Assembly: GCA_951640195.1 (NCBI GenBank)
Contig: OX621171.1
Coordinates: 1-64,000 of the forward strand
DNA: 64,000 nucleotides
Reading direction: 5' to 3'
DNA from: Porpolomopsis calyptriformis
Taxonomy: Eukaryota; Basidiomycota; Agaricomycetes; Agaricales; Hygrophoraceae
Made by a program: the position numbers and the translations under genes. This document shows positions 1 to 10,778 of the stretch, one piece after another (within the stretch, counting starts at the first letter, position 1; every line of letters begins with the position of its first letter). The notes beneath the pieces are model-generated. The model was given only the letters and a program-made list of their open reading frames with translations, made no database searches and was not told the DNA's origin.

Positions 1-269
1 GAAGAAAGCAATGGAAGGCCAAATTTTTGTCGGATGAGGAAACTGAAGAAACACTACCGACCGTCTATGTCAATTCAAAGAACACGAAGATGACAACCAT
101 AGCAGAGCCGTCGGTAAACACCCAGTCGACAATGGATGGCGATGGCAAGATAGCCGAAGAGATCCAGCAAACAATCCACTGTGGGATCGTCACTGCGCCA
201 ACCCAGCCGGGGACTGATAATGACCCCATTGGACCACAGTCGACGGAGAGCCATGGGATTGATGGTTAG
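1..269 (+). CDS. Small Ser/Thr-rich hypothetical protein, last exon only (copy A)
   Basis: This is the 3' exon of a two-exon gene whose complete copy lies at 51306-51871. The window begins inside the exon, just before the basic stretch RRKQWKAK, and the frame closes at 267-269. The product is hydrophilic and rich in Glu, Thr, Ser and Gln with no recognisable domain. Copy A differs from copy B at one residue (Met versus Thr) through an ATG/ACG change. I do not recognise the family; a short conserved two-exon gene of unknown role is the most that can be said. Confidence 0.55.
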   Translation, partial: RKQWKAKFLSDEETEETLPTVYVNSKNTKMTTIAEPSVNTQSTMDGDGKIAEEIQQTIHCGIVTAPTQPGTDNDPIGPQSTESHGIDG

Positions 270-1507
270 GGGTCAGAGAGATCAAAACGATTTCAAACGG
301 TTACGGCGAGAGGATGGAAATGCTGAGGTTGGGATCGAACGGTAAGGCTTTCATTAAAAAATCTGAATATCAGGCCCCTGTGTTGAATAATATGGTTATC
401 AAGATTCGGCACGCAATCTCTCAGATGCAGTAGAGAAGCATGGATGGTGACCCTTGCCATCCCTCCCGTCTGTAGATTCCACCTTGTTCTCCCTTAGCCA
501 ACTTCCTCTTTACCTTCTTCTCAGGGTGGCCCTCGTACCCATTCTCACTCCCGCACTCTCTTTTCCTACATTTCATCTGCTCACGCACGTCGGATATTCC
601 CTATGAATTGAATTTTCATTATGACCTTTTGTGTTGGTATCCAGATGACCACTCACCAAGGTGCAAACCATTCACCGCTTCTCCAACATCATCAAGGATG
701 GCAGTCACGCTCCATTACAAAGTGAGAAATAAGTGATTCTGAGTCGTCTGAAGAAGCACAAAGATGTCTTTCAGCCGTACTTTAATCTTATGTTGCTATA
801 CTAGGTGTACCCGAGGCCCTTTACCTTGGCATGTCGTAGATTGACGGCATTTAAAGTTTTCTTAGCAGGCAAGTATTGCGTTCCATAATACAGGCTATCG
901 ATAAGGTTGAAGACATTAGCAAACCTTTGCCAAAATGAGACTGTTGGAAGGAAGGGAAGGGAAATCAACGAAAAACAGTAACTAAATCACTCAATCACCC
1001 CCTCACATCTTTTCAGTGATGAAAATTTCTAGTTACTGAAAAACAATACCACAGAGTAGGTTTGTAGGTGCGGATCATTAGCAAATTGGAAAACTTACAT
1101 TTAGCTAAGGCGGCAGCTGACTAGTCTACATTAAATTGACTTCACCATGCCCAAAGTACATCTAATCATTGCATGATCACCACGAATCAGTGCCAGTTGA
1201 TCTGTTTATCAGTAAATTTCAGTTACGAATGCTGTAATACAATGAGAAAGTCGCTACTATTCAAACGAGAAAAAGAGACCTTCGGTGATAAAATTTCATC
1301 GATTTTAGTTCCAATGGAGATGACCTCAACATCTCACTTGATTTTATGGTTCATCCTTCTTTTATAATTACACTCACGATTGTCCAAACTGCCTCTTTTG
1401 AAGTGCGCAGCCAAGCATAAGTTATGCTGGGCTCGATTTGAACACCTACCAAATATAGGATTAACAAACATTCACAAGTTCCGAAAGCACTACCGAATCC
1501 GAATCCA
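270..1507. other. Intergenic region, no supported gene
   Basis: No convincing coding exon was seen between the small gene and P1. The short open frames here lack splice partners or motifs. The region contains one copy of a dispersed 86-bp repeat (805-890), described separately. The last part is AT-rich and probably holds the P1 promoter. The same stretch is present in copy B at 51872-53109. Confidence 0.6.
805..890 (+). repeat. Dispersed repeat also found downstream of the TET/JBP gene
   Basis: The block starting tgtaccc and containing ggcatttaaagttttcttag matches 37461-37550 closely, apart from a short duplicated tgacaggt-like insertion there, and recurs at 52407-52492 as part of the long repeat. 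It has no coding capacity that I can see. It could be the end of a transposon or a shared 3' flank. Confidence 0.75.
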
Positions 1508-2942
1508 ATGGCAGATCTCGATTTTATTCTCAACGATACCCATAGATGGCAGGATGGCATCTCAGAGGTTCAACCAAGCAGCTGGCTGTGTCTATTTGAA
1601 TTGGAGAATTCAAAGAACTACCTGTTCAAACCGATGGGTTCCGACACAAAGATACGCTGGAAGTATTTTCCATTGGAATTCATTGCCTTTAATATCATCA
1701 CGAATCAGTCTCGCCACTTTTCCTTGCCATTCATGCTGTGCCAACAGGTTGCGTTTCTTGATCTTCAATATTGGGCTAGCCTGGTTTCTGGAGATAAATC
1801 GATGTCGCGCTATTTAGAGCTGCTAAGGGATGACCTCCTTGAAGAATTCTTCGCAATGGAACCCCCTTCCAGCTTTAATGAACAACCTTGGAGTACCCGG
1901 CCTTGGGCCGTTCGAACGATGCACTCCTTTGGCCACTCAAAGCCTGACCGTGACGCTTATCTCACCACATGCAGAGAACAGGGCTGGGAGAGTTATATGC
2001 ATGGCGACCCATTGGAATATCGTACGTGATGAATCGCTCCCAAAGTCCTGATGGTTTATACTACGTTCTATAATAGGATGGACAGATATTTTCAACAAAT
2101 ATAAAAAACAAAATACCTGGATGAATTCGGGTCATCGTATTATAGACAGCCTTGCAAGCGCACTGAACAAAGCGAGGGAACATATCTCTGTGGGCCCTTC
2201 AAACGTTTTACTCTCTGCAGCCGACCTTCTCGACAAAGGCGACACCTGTTTGGCACAACAAGCTGGTGTGTGAATGGGATCCATCGCTCTCATGCTACAT
2301 CAGATATCCTGACTAAACGATCAGCCACAGTCAAGATCCCTGAGTTCGATATAAGTATCGACCCAACACATGTGGATAAATCACCATTGGATGTCGCATT
2401 GGCACATTCTACCTCAAAAGCTGGTACGTGAATGGGATCTATGGGTCTCATGCCACACCAGATATCAAATATCTAGACTGATGATGATGATCAGCCACAG
2501 AGGAGATTTCTTCTTCATTCGCAGGCGAAATCGAACAGAGGCTTAGGGCTCCATTGCCAACATGCATCGTGCAGCCAAACAAGTTAGTTCATTCAGCCGC
2601 TCGATAACTTAGCATCCTTTGACTACTGTATAGCAGACAATCATCTACACGTGTGGCCGTGGTACGAACCTCGGAACCTCCAAGTAGGCAGGCTACTCAA
2701 CGTGAATTTATTTATTGCGTATTGATTTATTAACTTATTCTTATTCTTATTTCTCTCCCACTTCAACAGCACAGGTTGAACGAGGGAAAAACTACAAACA
2801 AAACAAGTGGAAGCGGAATAAAAAGAAGAAAATGAAGGCAGCTCTATTACGAGAGACAGAGGCTGAGTTAGCTGCACGCAACCCACCCAGCCAACCGACG
2901 CGACCCAACCATTCAACCACACGGGTGAACCGAGGGAGATAA
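1508..2942 (+). CDS. P1, WAVR/FGHS-family protein of unknown function
   Basis: The six-exon model is 1508-2021, 2077-2265, 2325-2423, 2495-2582, 2634-2701 and 2770-2942. All introns are GT-AG and the product is 376 aa. Residues 1-172 form a domain shared with P2 and P3 in this segment. Its signature is WAVRTMHSFGHS (133-144), followed by a spaced Arg, Tyr and Cys and a terminal DPLEY. A phase-1 intron follows directly after this DPxxY motif, as in both paralogues. The C-terminus is strongly basic (KWKRNKKKKMK) and could be a nuclear localisation signal. No known catalytic motif is visible. The start is the first Met and gives the same 514-nt first exon as P3. An intact copy lies at 53110-54544. 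The family is unnamed to me; a nuclear role is inference from the basic tail and neighbours. Confidence 0.82.
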
Positions 2943-3274
2943 TAGCTTCAAGGGTGTAGCGCATCTGCTGGGCCAAACACTAACCGCAAGTACAACGTGG
3001 GGCTCTATCTCCCTAAGGGATAGGGAGTCCAGAAGCTGCCACCTTTCTGTATATGTAAATAAAGCAGATTGTGTTCGGCATATCTACTAGGTTACATGAG
3101 GTTGTAATTGGTTTCATCGCAGGCAAGGTAATGTATGTATTCATGTATGTTTTTTTTTTTTTTCACGTGAGACATGAGCATCAAAGTCCAACTCAATTGT
3201 ATCGATTGTAAAACTGTAACAAAGTACAGGCATATGATAGCAGCACATCAATAGATAATGAATAGAAACTGTCC
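2943..3274. other. Convergent intergenic spacer between P1 and P2-JmjC
   Basis: This holds the 3' ends of two convergent genes. It contains a T-run at about 3150-3163 that is one base longer in copy B, directly followed by a CACGTG hexamer. No gene was seen. Confidence 0.6.
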
Positions 3275-5954
3275 CTATGGCGGTGGAAGAAAAAGTTCGG
3301 TGGATAAACATTTTTCTTCACTGAGCGCCATCCAATGCTCTCCACTGACGAGTACTTCTGACTCCATAGCTGTCAGGCTGATTCCTGCCCTTTCTAGTAT
3401 CGCCTTGATCTGTTTCTGGGCCTCGTTGATTTCTCCTTCTTCCTCCTGAAAAAGGACATCCCACTCGGTCATCGGAAGGTCTGGCCTTTTCTGCTCACCC
3501 GGCAAAAGGTACTCATTCGATTTGAGAATCATTCTGGCCAGCGCCAAGAATGGCCGTCGATATATTTCTGGAAAGCTAGCTTTTAAACAAAAATGAGGGG
3601 ATATCATTCATTCATGTGCTCACTTCGACTTTTGGCGACATGTGGAAGCGCTAAAACCATGCGAGAAAGCAACCTTGAGACGTGGTGATTTGCATTTGTT
3701 GAAAAATGACCATGCATATGGTCGAAGTCCCGCGATTGTTCAGTGAGGTGAAGCGTCTCATAGGTATAAAAGTGACCTCCCGAACAATAGCTTGGCGTGG
3801 GGGTGTATACGGCATGCCAAATGCCAGGAGGCATAATTCTGACACATAGAATCAATATATGAGCATGAGTAATCAATTTTTAGAGCGTTAATAATATAAA
3901 AACTTACAGAATCTCCCCTGCAGAAAGAAACGTCGTGAAAATCTGAGCATGTTGATTCAGTTGGTGTAGTTGACTGAAGCAAATATCCTTGTGCAGGCTG
4001 CGCAACTTGTTCCGGGAGTTGTGACTTTTTGTGTATCTAGGTCGAATAATGGCCCAAATTTTTATCCCGGCGTGCGCATAGATCCAGGTACACAAGCCGT
4101 TAGCATCCTTGTGGGGGAATGTTACGAAGCCAGCATGCGTCAGCAGGTTCCACTGCATCATTTGCCAGGTGCACATCCGAATAACCTGTGGCCCTGGAAG
4201 GACTAGTTCTTGTCGAGTATTCGGCATCTTGTGATGCTTCGACTTGTCCTTTGGAGGGTGCTTCCAAAACTTCGCGAATGATTCATGTTTTGTGAGCTGG
4301 AATGCGAGTGCTTCGTCACTTATTCGACTGTTAAGGTTACTTGTTGAAATAAGCCAATGTACAAGCTCTCAGCACTCTTACCATATAATAGAGGGGGCGG
4401 CATTTCTCAGTGAAGGGGCATCCAGGATATTTCCACAGATGTCTACACCCTCAGATGCCTCGATAAACTCCCCCAGGGAAGAGTGGCTGTGGATGATGCC
4501 ATCTGACTCCTTCTTGGACCTACCGACTGCACGCAATCTTGCGTCTATACAATATTAAACCACAGTAATCGTAGAGATGGATTTTACGTACCATGCCACT
4601 GAACTGGCTGGCTTAATGGACCCCTTGCTGCCTCGATCTCCTCCTTACAAAACGTCTCCGGACCTTCAAGATGTTGACCCTGTAATATAATGCATCGCTG
4701 ATTAGCGAGATGGAGTCGCACGGCTTCATCGATGGCATGAAGTGGTTGGGAAGGTTCTCTTGGTGGGATAACGACATAGTTAGTTTCATCCAAGTCCCAG
4801 TTGTTTATCGAATGGGTTGCAGATGAACCATCAGGTGATTTGGCAAGCACCTCAACTAATTTAGCGTCCTTAACAAAGCTTCAGTTAGCTGATCAAGAAC
4901 GAGCACAAAATGATGGACGGACTGCATTTTGATGGCCCGGAACGTGAACCCATGGAAGTACGGTTTGCGACCCATTGGCCCATTGAATCGAGGATGCGTC
5001 CTGGGGAAAGTTCACTCCCCTCAACGAAGTAAAGTAGTCGTGCTTATTCTGGGTGAGGGGTGCTGATGTTATGCGTTATCTTCTTCTTCATAAGGATGAT
5101 GCGATGCGAATAACTTCACATACCAGATATCGTAGCTGGTTGATGTTTTTTTCGACTCGTGGGTTCTTCATCATCGGACAAAGATCGTTTTTGGGGAAGA
5201 CTAGCGGCGCTCACTCCTTGGCCCAGTTCATTGGGATGGTTGATGAATCCGATCGCAATAAGATATTGCAGCGAGTCAGATTTCTCTTGAGCGGCATCGC
5301 TTGAAGTGCCAGCCGTCGCTGGAGAGTCTGACCAAGTGTCGGTCGCAAGCATCTCGTTCCCAAATGACACGACCCTGGATATGTGACTCTTCCAATCTTC
5401 AGTGAGCGATTTAATATCAGCTGTTGCACCCAATATTGATAAGATTACTCACCATATTGAGTCGGATCGTCATCTTCATAAGGCAGACGGTTCTCGTTTT
5501 TGCAACGATCGGCATAGAGTTGGCGACCTGTTTGAGAGTGTCCAAATGAATGGTAGACTCTGACGGCCCATTGCTTCACCGTCTTCAATCGCAATGATGC
5601 TTGAGTGAGCAGTTTACGATCCTCAAACCACAACTCATGCTGCACGGCCAAACAGAGGTTCTGGAGGTACTGTTTGATTCGTCCTGCATGTCGTACCTGG
5701 TTCTCTGCTTCAAGGCAGCTGTGGCGATGACTCAGGTCAAGGAAAGCAAGGATAGAGCGGTAATGGATGTGTATTTCGCGAGATCGCAGTGAGTTGTTGT
5801 GGTAGAAAAAGAGCTTGAATGTTGTTTGGGTTGATAATTCTGAGAAGCGCCAGAAATTGGACGGTTTATTCAAGAGGGTGGATGTCTTGGCTGGCCATAA
5901 AGCCTCATCATCAAATAGCTCTCCTTCTTTGTTGGCTATCGGTTGGGTGGCCAT
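3275..5954 (-). CDS. P2, WAVR/FGHS domain fused to a JmjC domain
   Basis: The eight-exon model, in transcription order, is 5453-5954, 5124-5396, 4923-5062, 4592-4868, 4382-4544, 3908-4327, 3624-3838 and 3275-3579. It gives 764 aa with all frames open. Residues 1-168 match P1 and P3, with QWAVRVYHSFGHS and a closing DPTQY followed by the same phase-1 intron. The C-terminal half is JmjC-like: FPHKDANGLCTW supplies the iron ligands His and Asp near 524 and 526, and MPPGIWHAVYTPT supplies the distal His near 600, followed by GGHFYTYETLHLTE. JmjC enzymes are Fe(II)/2-oxoglutarate dioxygenases that often demethylate histone lysines, but substrate cannot be read here. A CACGTG lies about 24 bp upstream of the ATG. 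Copy B is at 54878-57557. Two separate genes instead of a fusion is possible, but the exons splice in frame throughout. Confidence 0.85.
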
Positions 5955-6603
5955 GATAATGAACGTATGTGTGGGGGTCACGTGGGTATTTATTCGATTA
6001 AAGAGTTTGAAAGCTACAAAGACGATATGATTCTATCCAGGACTTGGATTAGATCATGTGCTATAAATGAATGCCGTATTCTCAAGTTTGAGGGTGACAA
6101 AGAAGCCCTGACATTTTCTTTGCCATTTGATTCATTCCACTACTCCTTCATCTGGTTGAAGGAGTTATAAATATTACGGTGAAAACCATCATCCTCATTA
6201 TAATTTATTGAAGTGAAGGATACAGATTGTGGAGGTGTGAGGTATACCGCTGAGGAAAGGTGGCTACAATGATCTGTAAGTCCCATGGTAACTTGCAGCT
6301 GCTGTTCGCATGTAAAAAAACAAAAAACATCAAGAAACTTTCATTATCATCTTCGTCTTCATCTTCGTCTTCATCTTCCTTTCGAATCGTGGAGGAATGG
6401 TAACACTGTTATCGGAGAATTGAGGCTGCCCCCCCTCTATCTCAGCTTGGATCTTGGATCAGTATCAGCTTGGTAAATTCATCTGAATGAAATGCACCAT
6501 GGGATCCCACTGGCTGATCATTATCAGCTGAAAGATTCATTGCTAGCTGTGAAATACTAAATGATCACAATGAGTGAATGTGAACCATGTGTGTCTTACA
6601 GAC
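5955..6603. other. Spacer between P2-JmjC and P3, with promoter-like hexamer and CTTC-rich simple repeat
   Basis: CACGTG is at 5978-5983, just upstream of the P2 start codon on the minus strand. An imperfect 12-mer simple repeat of cttcgtcttcat type lies around 6350-6385. No coding exon is supported. Short open frames on the plus strand have no splice partners. Confidence 0.5.
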
Positions 6604-7526
6604 CTACCCAAGATCAGCCTCATGGGTAGGTGATGATGTATTTACACCGTATCCATGGGAATCTGGGTTGATATTCTTCTCCTGAACATCGTTAGCCCAC
6701 TGTTGGGCTGTATTTTCATTGATGCCAGTAGCAAAGAGAAGCATATAGCATTAGAGCATCCCTAAGCCAAGATGTTGATTTCATTTACTCTCACCGTTAA
6801 CTCCAAGGAACAAAGCAAGCGCACAGGTCACAGAGTGCCCTCTGTCAAACCGGGGAGGTTTCGTGTGTGATTCTAGCTGCTGGAGACATAGCTGGAACCC
6901 CCTGCTTAGCCAGTTTGTATGGGTTTCGAATAAAGTATGCCATTCTATGTAGTTTGAATTGGAAAGCATGATGAGATAAGGGAAGCTTGTGTATGCAGAA
7001 GCTGCCTCTTACGGTATAAGGTTGGGTCTTCATGGGTGTATGGAGTCCACCCATTTGCCTTGCATTTCTGAAGGTACTCCCGTCTGCCGAAGAAAGAGTG
7101 GCCAAAAAAGTGATTCATTCTAACTGCCCACGGTATTGTCGTTTTAGGTTGGAAGCTAGAGCCAAAGCTGCCATGGTTTTGTGATAACTCAACCCAGAGA
7201 TCAGACCTGAGCCTTTCCAGGTAACGTGTGATACGATTTGCACTGGGATGAGGGTTAGCAACATTCGCCCAGTATTCAAGGTCAAGAAGAGCGATCTGAA
7301 GTGTGGTCGATAGAGGGAGAGTGTAGTGTCGATGTTTGTTTCTGCTTTTGCAAAAAGCATGTAAAATGATCTGCTTTTGCTGGTTCAATTTGAGGGTCAA
7401 GTCAGGTTGTGTGAAAGGGTGGCTGATTTCCTCAAAGAGCCAGATGGTGTCGCTTGGTGGAACAGGAGAGCGATCGTTCGACCACCGATTATTATCCGCA
7501 TCCAAGCATCGAGAAGAACACATCAT
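6604..7526 (-). CDS. P3, short WAVR/FGHS-family protein
   Basis: The three-exon model is 7013-7526, 6795-6944 and 6604-6707, giving 255 aa. The first exon has the shared domain, with IPWAVRMNHFFGHS, a following Arg, Tyr and Cys, and DPTLY at the end. The intron directly after this motif is again phase 1. The exon after it begins QWHTLF, matching RWTDIF in P1 and DWKSH in P2. There is no JmjC part and no basic tail, so this is the minimal family form. The chosen start is the first of two adjacent Met codons, which makes exon 1 exactly as long as in P1. An upstream exon ending at a TGCAG acceptor near 7554 cannot be excluded. The function is unknown. Copy B is at 58207-59129. Confidence 0.78.
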
Positions 7527-8060
7527 TTGGTTCCAAGGGTAGTTACATTTGGGGGTGGGTGGATAACTGCATGAAAACAAGATAATCAGCATAAAATTTA
7601 TCTAGATGTGGTGAAAAAATAAGCATTCATTCAATCGCATGCGTATAGCCATTGTGGTGCTGGAAGTAGTTTCGTGTGTGAGTCACAGCTCTTGATCACT
7701 ACTTAGGCTCCTCACACATCACTTCATAGCACATCACTTCATAAGTACATAACAGCTAGTTGATATTCACGCATACACAGACAAGATAGCTGGGAGTTAA
7801 TCAATACAGTATCAAAGCAACTTGATATGTTATGCGTGACATCACATTTGCATACCAAAATGGGATGGGAGTGGCGCATGTGAACTTGCTAATTTACACC
7901 TGCACACAGCTCAACATGTCTACACAGGTTTAGCACAAATCGTATGTAGTAGACTTATATAGTAACTAGCTTGGAATGCAGCAATACAAGTTGATTAATA
8001 TTTGTGGAAAGTTTGATGCGACATGCATGCAGCGTAATAGATGCTAATTCAGTAATTTTA
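7527..8060. other. Intergenic, AT-rich, no gene seen
   Basis: This lies between the sirtuin 3' end and the P3 start. It contains a near-duplicated short phrase (cacatcacttcata twice near 7716-7742) and otherwise nothing I can name. It should hold the P3 promoter. Confidence 0.5.
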
Positions 8061-9211
8061 TCAAGACCATAACCTCCATGATGGTCTGTAGTTAAGCTTT
8101 CTGTCTCCATAGAGAACCTGAACCTGAGTGTGGTTGCTTTCGAGCATTTCACCTGACGCAATCATCTCCTCCATCCTTTTCAATGCCAACCGTGCAAACT
8201 CTTCACAGTCCATGTCTATCCAAGCGTCGAATATACCAGCCCACGTAGCTGTGTTTGTAAAGGTATTATTGAGATATATAACTTGAGGCGATGCTTGTAA
8301 ACTGGATTTGGGGGAATTTTTTGCTAAGATTCTAGCGGACTGCTTGATAAAGTCAGTAGTACCCTTCACTTTCAAGCTAGTGCCAACCACAAGGAGAAGA
8401 TCTAGTTGGCGACTGGGGGTGGTAGTTAACCCAAGATCATTTTGCTGCACGTTTGCTATTTCTTCTCCTCGAGGATGTGGTTCTCCGTAAAGAATGATAT
8501 TGGGTCGGAGTCGAGGCACAGTCGTTCTGCGTTTGCCCTGCTCTACCCTCTTTTCCATATTGATTTGACATTCAGTGCATTCTGGTAGTTGGCCCTCTTT
8601 CAAAGAGGGGTAGTATGGTTCGAGGATAAAAATGGAGGAGCAGCCAGGGCATCGTAGTTCCTCTAGGGATCCATGCAATGGAATGCATCGGGCTGGTCCA
8701 TCACTGGGGTGAATTTCTGAGGACATATGTAACCCAGCCTTGAGCTCCAAACCATCGATATTTTGAGTGTAAACACGGAGTAACACTCCTTGGAGGTCTA
8801 GAGCACGAAGGAAATGGTGGAAGGCAGTGGGTTGTGCGATCGCCGCTTTCTCAGCAAGGGTGGCAATGAGCTGACAATGCAGTGATTGTTGCTTTTGGGT
8901 CTAGAACATTAACTTGGTCAACTAATCCTCACTTGAACATATATTTCTCACTACGAGGGATGAGCTAGTAAGCAGATCAGTCAGGTTGACTCCGGTAAAT
9001 CCAGATAGTGCGTTGCCAGTATATAAGCCGTCTGGTCCTCTAAAACATGGAATACCTGCAGCCACGGATATTCCTGCTCCTAGAGAGTAGGTAAGTATTT
9101 GAATGAAACATGATGATGGGTCGATTTACCACAGAGCACGACGATTCTCTTTGCTTTCAGTATTCCATCCATTAGATCTGTTGCACTTTGTTTTATAGTG
9201 GAGGGGAACAT
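8061..9211 (-). CDS. Sirtuin-family NAD-dependent deacylase, Hst3/Hst4-like
   Basis: The three-exon model is 9130-9211, 8952-9079 and 8061-8900, with 50- and 51-nt introns, giving 349 aa. The sirtuin core is complete: GAGIS (28-32), GIPCFRG (36-42), TQNIDGLE from 115, catalytic-type His146 in PLHG, zinc pairs CPGC (154-157) and CTEC (178-181), PNIILYGE, and VVGTSLKVKG. The wording VLLRVYTQNIDG and the GTSLKVKG loop resemble the fungal Hst3/Hst4 class, which removes acetyl from histone H3 K56. The usual GIPDFR motif has Cys in place of Asp (Cys39), in both copies. It lies in the same orientation as the BAH-PHD gene, 72 bp downstream of it. Copy B is at 59664-60814. The family call is firm; activity is less certain because of Cys39. 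Confidence 0.92.
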
Positions 9212-9283
9212 AATAGCTGAGTTTTTAGCAGTAACACGGTGAAGGATAGTAGGTATTAGATAAGCTAGAAGAATGGTAAGGTA

Positions 9284-10649
9284 TCAAATAAGCAAATCTG
9301 AGCTACACCGAGGGCAAGTATAGTATGTTTGGTCTGTAACGACTAATGGCTCATAAGAGTCTGTGTTATCTATGCCGAATTCTGCCTCAAGCCAGTTTTC
9401 CCAGTCAGTGTCTATCATATTTAACCGAGACTCCTCAATGAGGTGAGCAGCTATCCATCCAGAGGCTTGGACGACACTGCGTTCCTGTGAAGAAAGCAAC
9501 TTTCTAGCCTTGTTCACGATCCTAATATTTCCGGCTGTAAAATAAGTGAGACCTCCCCTAGCTGTGGGTTGGAAAGCAACTTGAAGTATAATTTTTGGGG
9601 TGTCGGCAAACTTCTCTATAGCATAGAGATTGTTAAGATACTGCTGCTGGGTAATGTTGGCAGGGGTTCCTAGGCAAGTAAGATGGGACCATCTTTTGCA
9701 GGACCAGCAGTAGCGTTGTTCCTCTGTATCGGGGGACCAAAGTGAATAACAGTGAGTTGCGCCACATATTTCTGGCTCGCCCTACCACCCAATAGATTAC
9801 TACAGGGTATATGTTTAGTTCAATGAATGCACCTTCAATGCCTGCCTATGCCCATCCCAGAAGTATCTAATAGAAATTTTAGTATAATAGATGGGTTGGT
9901 ATTATCGTCAAGCTTACCGCATGTAATACGCGGTTACTGGAGGTTGATCTTCAATCTGATTTTTAATAATAACAATGTCGATTGTATCTACAGTTTAATT
10001 TTCAGTTCAGTTCAGTTCATTCTTTTATATCTGCTTCTCGATATAATAACCCTCACCTTCCAAGGCTTGCGCATCAATGATATCTGTAGAATCAGAGCCA
10101 CACAGCTCTTGCTTTCCAAATGTGTTTATATACCTGTCAAGAGTAAGAAGAACATAGAGTGACAGGAGAAGGAGTAGGTTTTGAGATGCAACCTTTTAGT
10201 ATCAGCCTTAACATCACTTCTCTCCAACAACTGCTTGGCTGTATACATCCATGAAACCTTAGCAAGATACTTGTTCTAAAGCACATTGTCAACATTGGGT
10301 AGGGTAGCTTGAGCAGGTGTATCACCTTAGTAGTTTTTCTTATTTGTAGGATCAAACCTTTCCAGTAGTCGTCCATTATAATATTATTTTCTTCCTTTGC
10401 ATGGAGGCCAAGGTGACGGATGAGGCAGCTGTGTTTGAGGGAAATAATCAAATGACTACTATTCAAGCATTATCGATAAACACTTACAAGTCATTCTTAA
10501 CGAATTTGCAAGGAGAGCCTATAAAGTTTTGATTCGGAACAAATAGAACAAGGCATAGGTGATATCTCACCATCATTTGGATTAGGAACCTCGAGGTATT
10601 CTACGACTTTTGCAGATTTCCATTGTTTTTCCTCGGTTGTAGGTGCCAT
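9284..10649 (-). CDS. BAH domain plus PHD-like zinc finger protein
   Basis: The eight-exon model is 10571-10649, 10488-10518, 10326-10428, 10193-10275, 10057-10133, 9918-9987, 9833-9866 and 9284-9781, giving 324 aa with all frames open. The BAH-like part (roughly residues 28-120) reads NDFCLIR, DYWKGLILQIR, VSWMYTAKQLLER and GKQELCGSDSTDIIDAQA, the typical spacing of BAH strands. The C-terminal half has a cysteine/histidine pattern of PHD type (ICGATHC, CWSCKRWSHLTC, and CPRC near the end) with PTARGGLTYFTAGN between. BAH-PHD proteins read histone or nucleosome marks. It shares a 129-bp divergent promoter with the giant gene. Copy B is at 60887-62252. The domain call is by eye, but several landmarks agree. 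Confidence 0.85.
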
Positions 10650-10778
10650 AATAATAAATCTACGGACCAATGTTGATTATTCGTATTATATTCCCACAGC
10701 TATATATATGTCACGTGAATGTAGATACACTTTGTCTCGACTATTGTACAAACATAGCTCTCGATCTTAACCTCCAAT
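10650..10778. promoter_or_regulatory. Short divergent promoter between BAH-PHD and the giant gene
   Basis: Only 129 bp separate the two divergent start codons. It contains a TATATATAT stretch (about 10701-10709) and CACGTG at 10712-10717, a bHLH-type E-box. A shared promoter would couple the two genes. One base in the flank differs in copy B (T/C near 10749). Confidence 0.5.
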
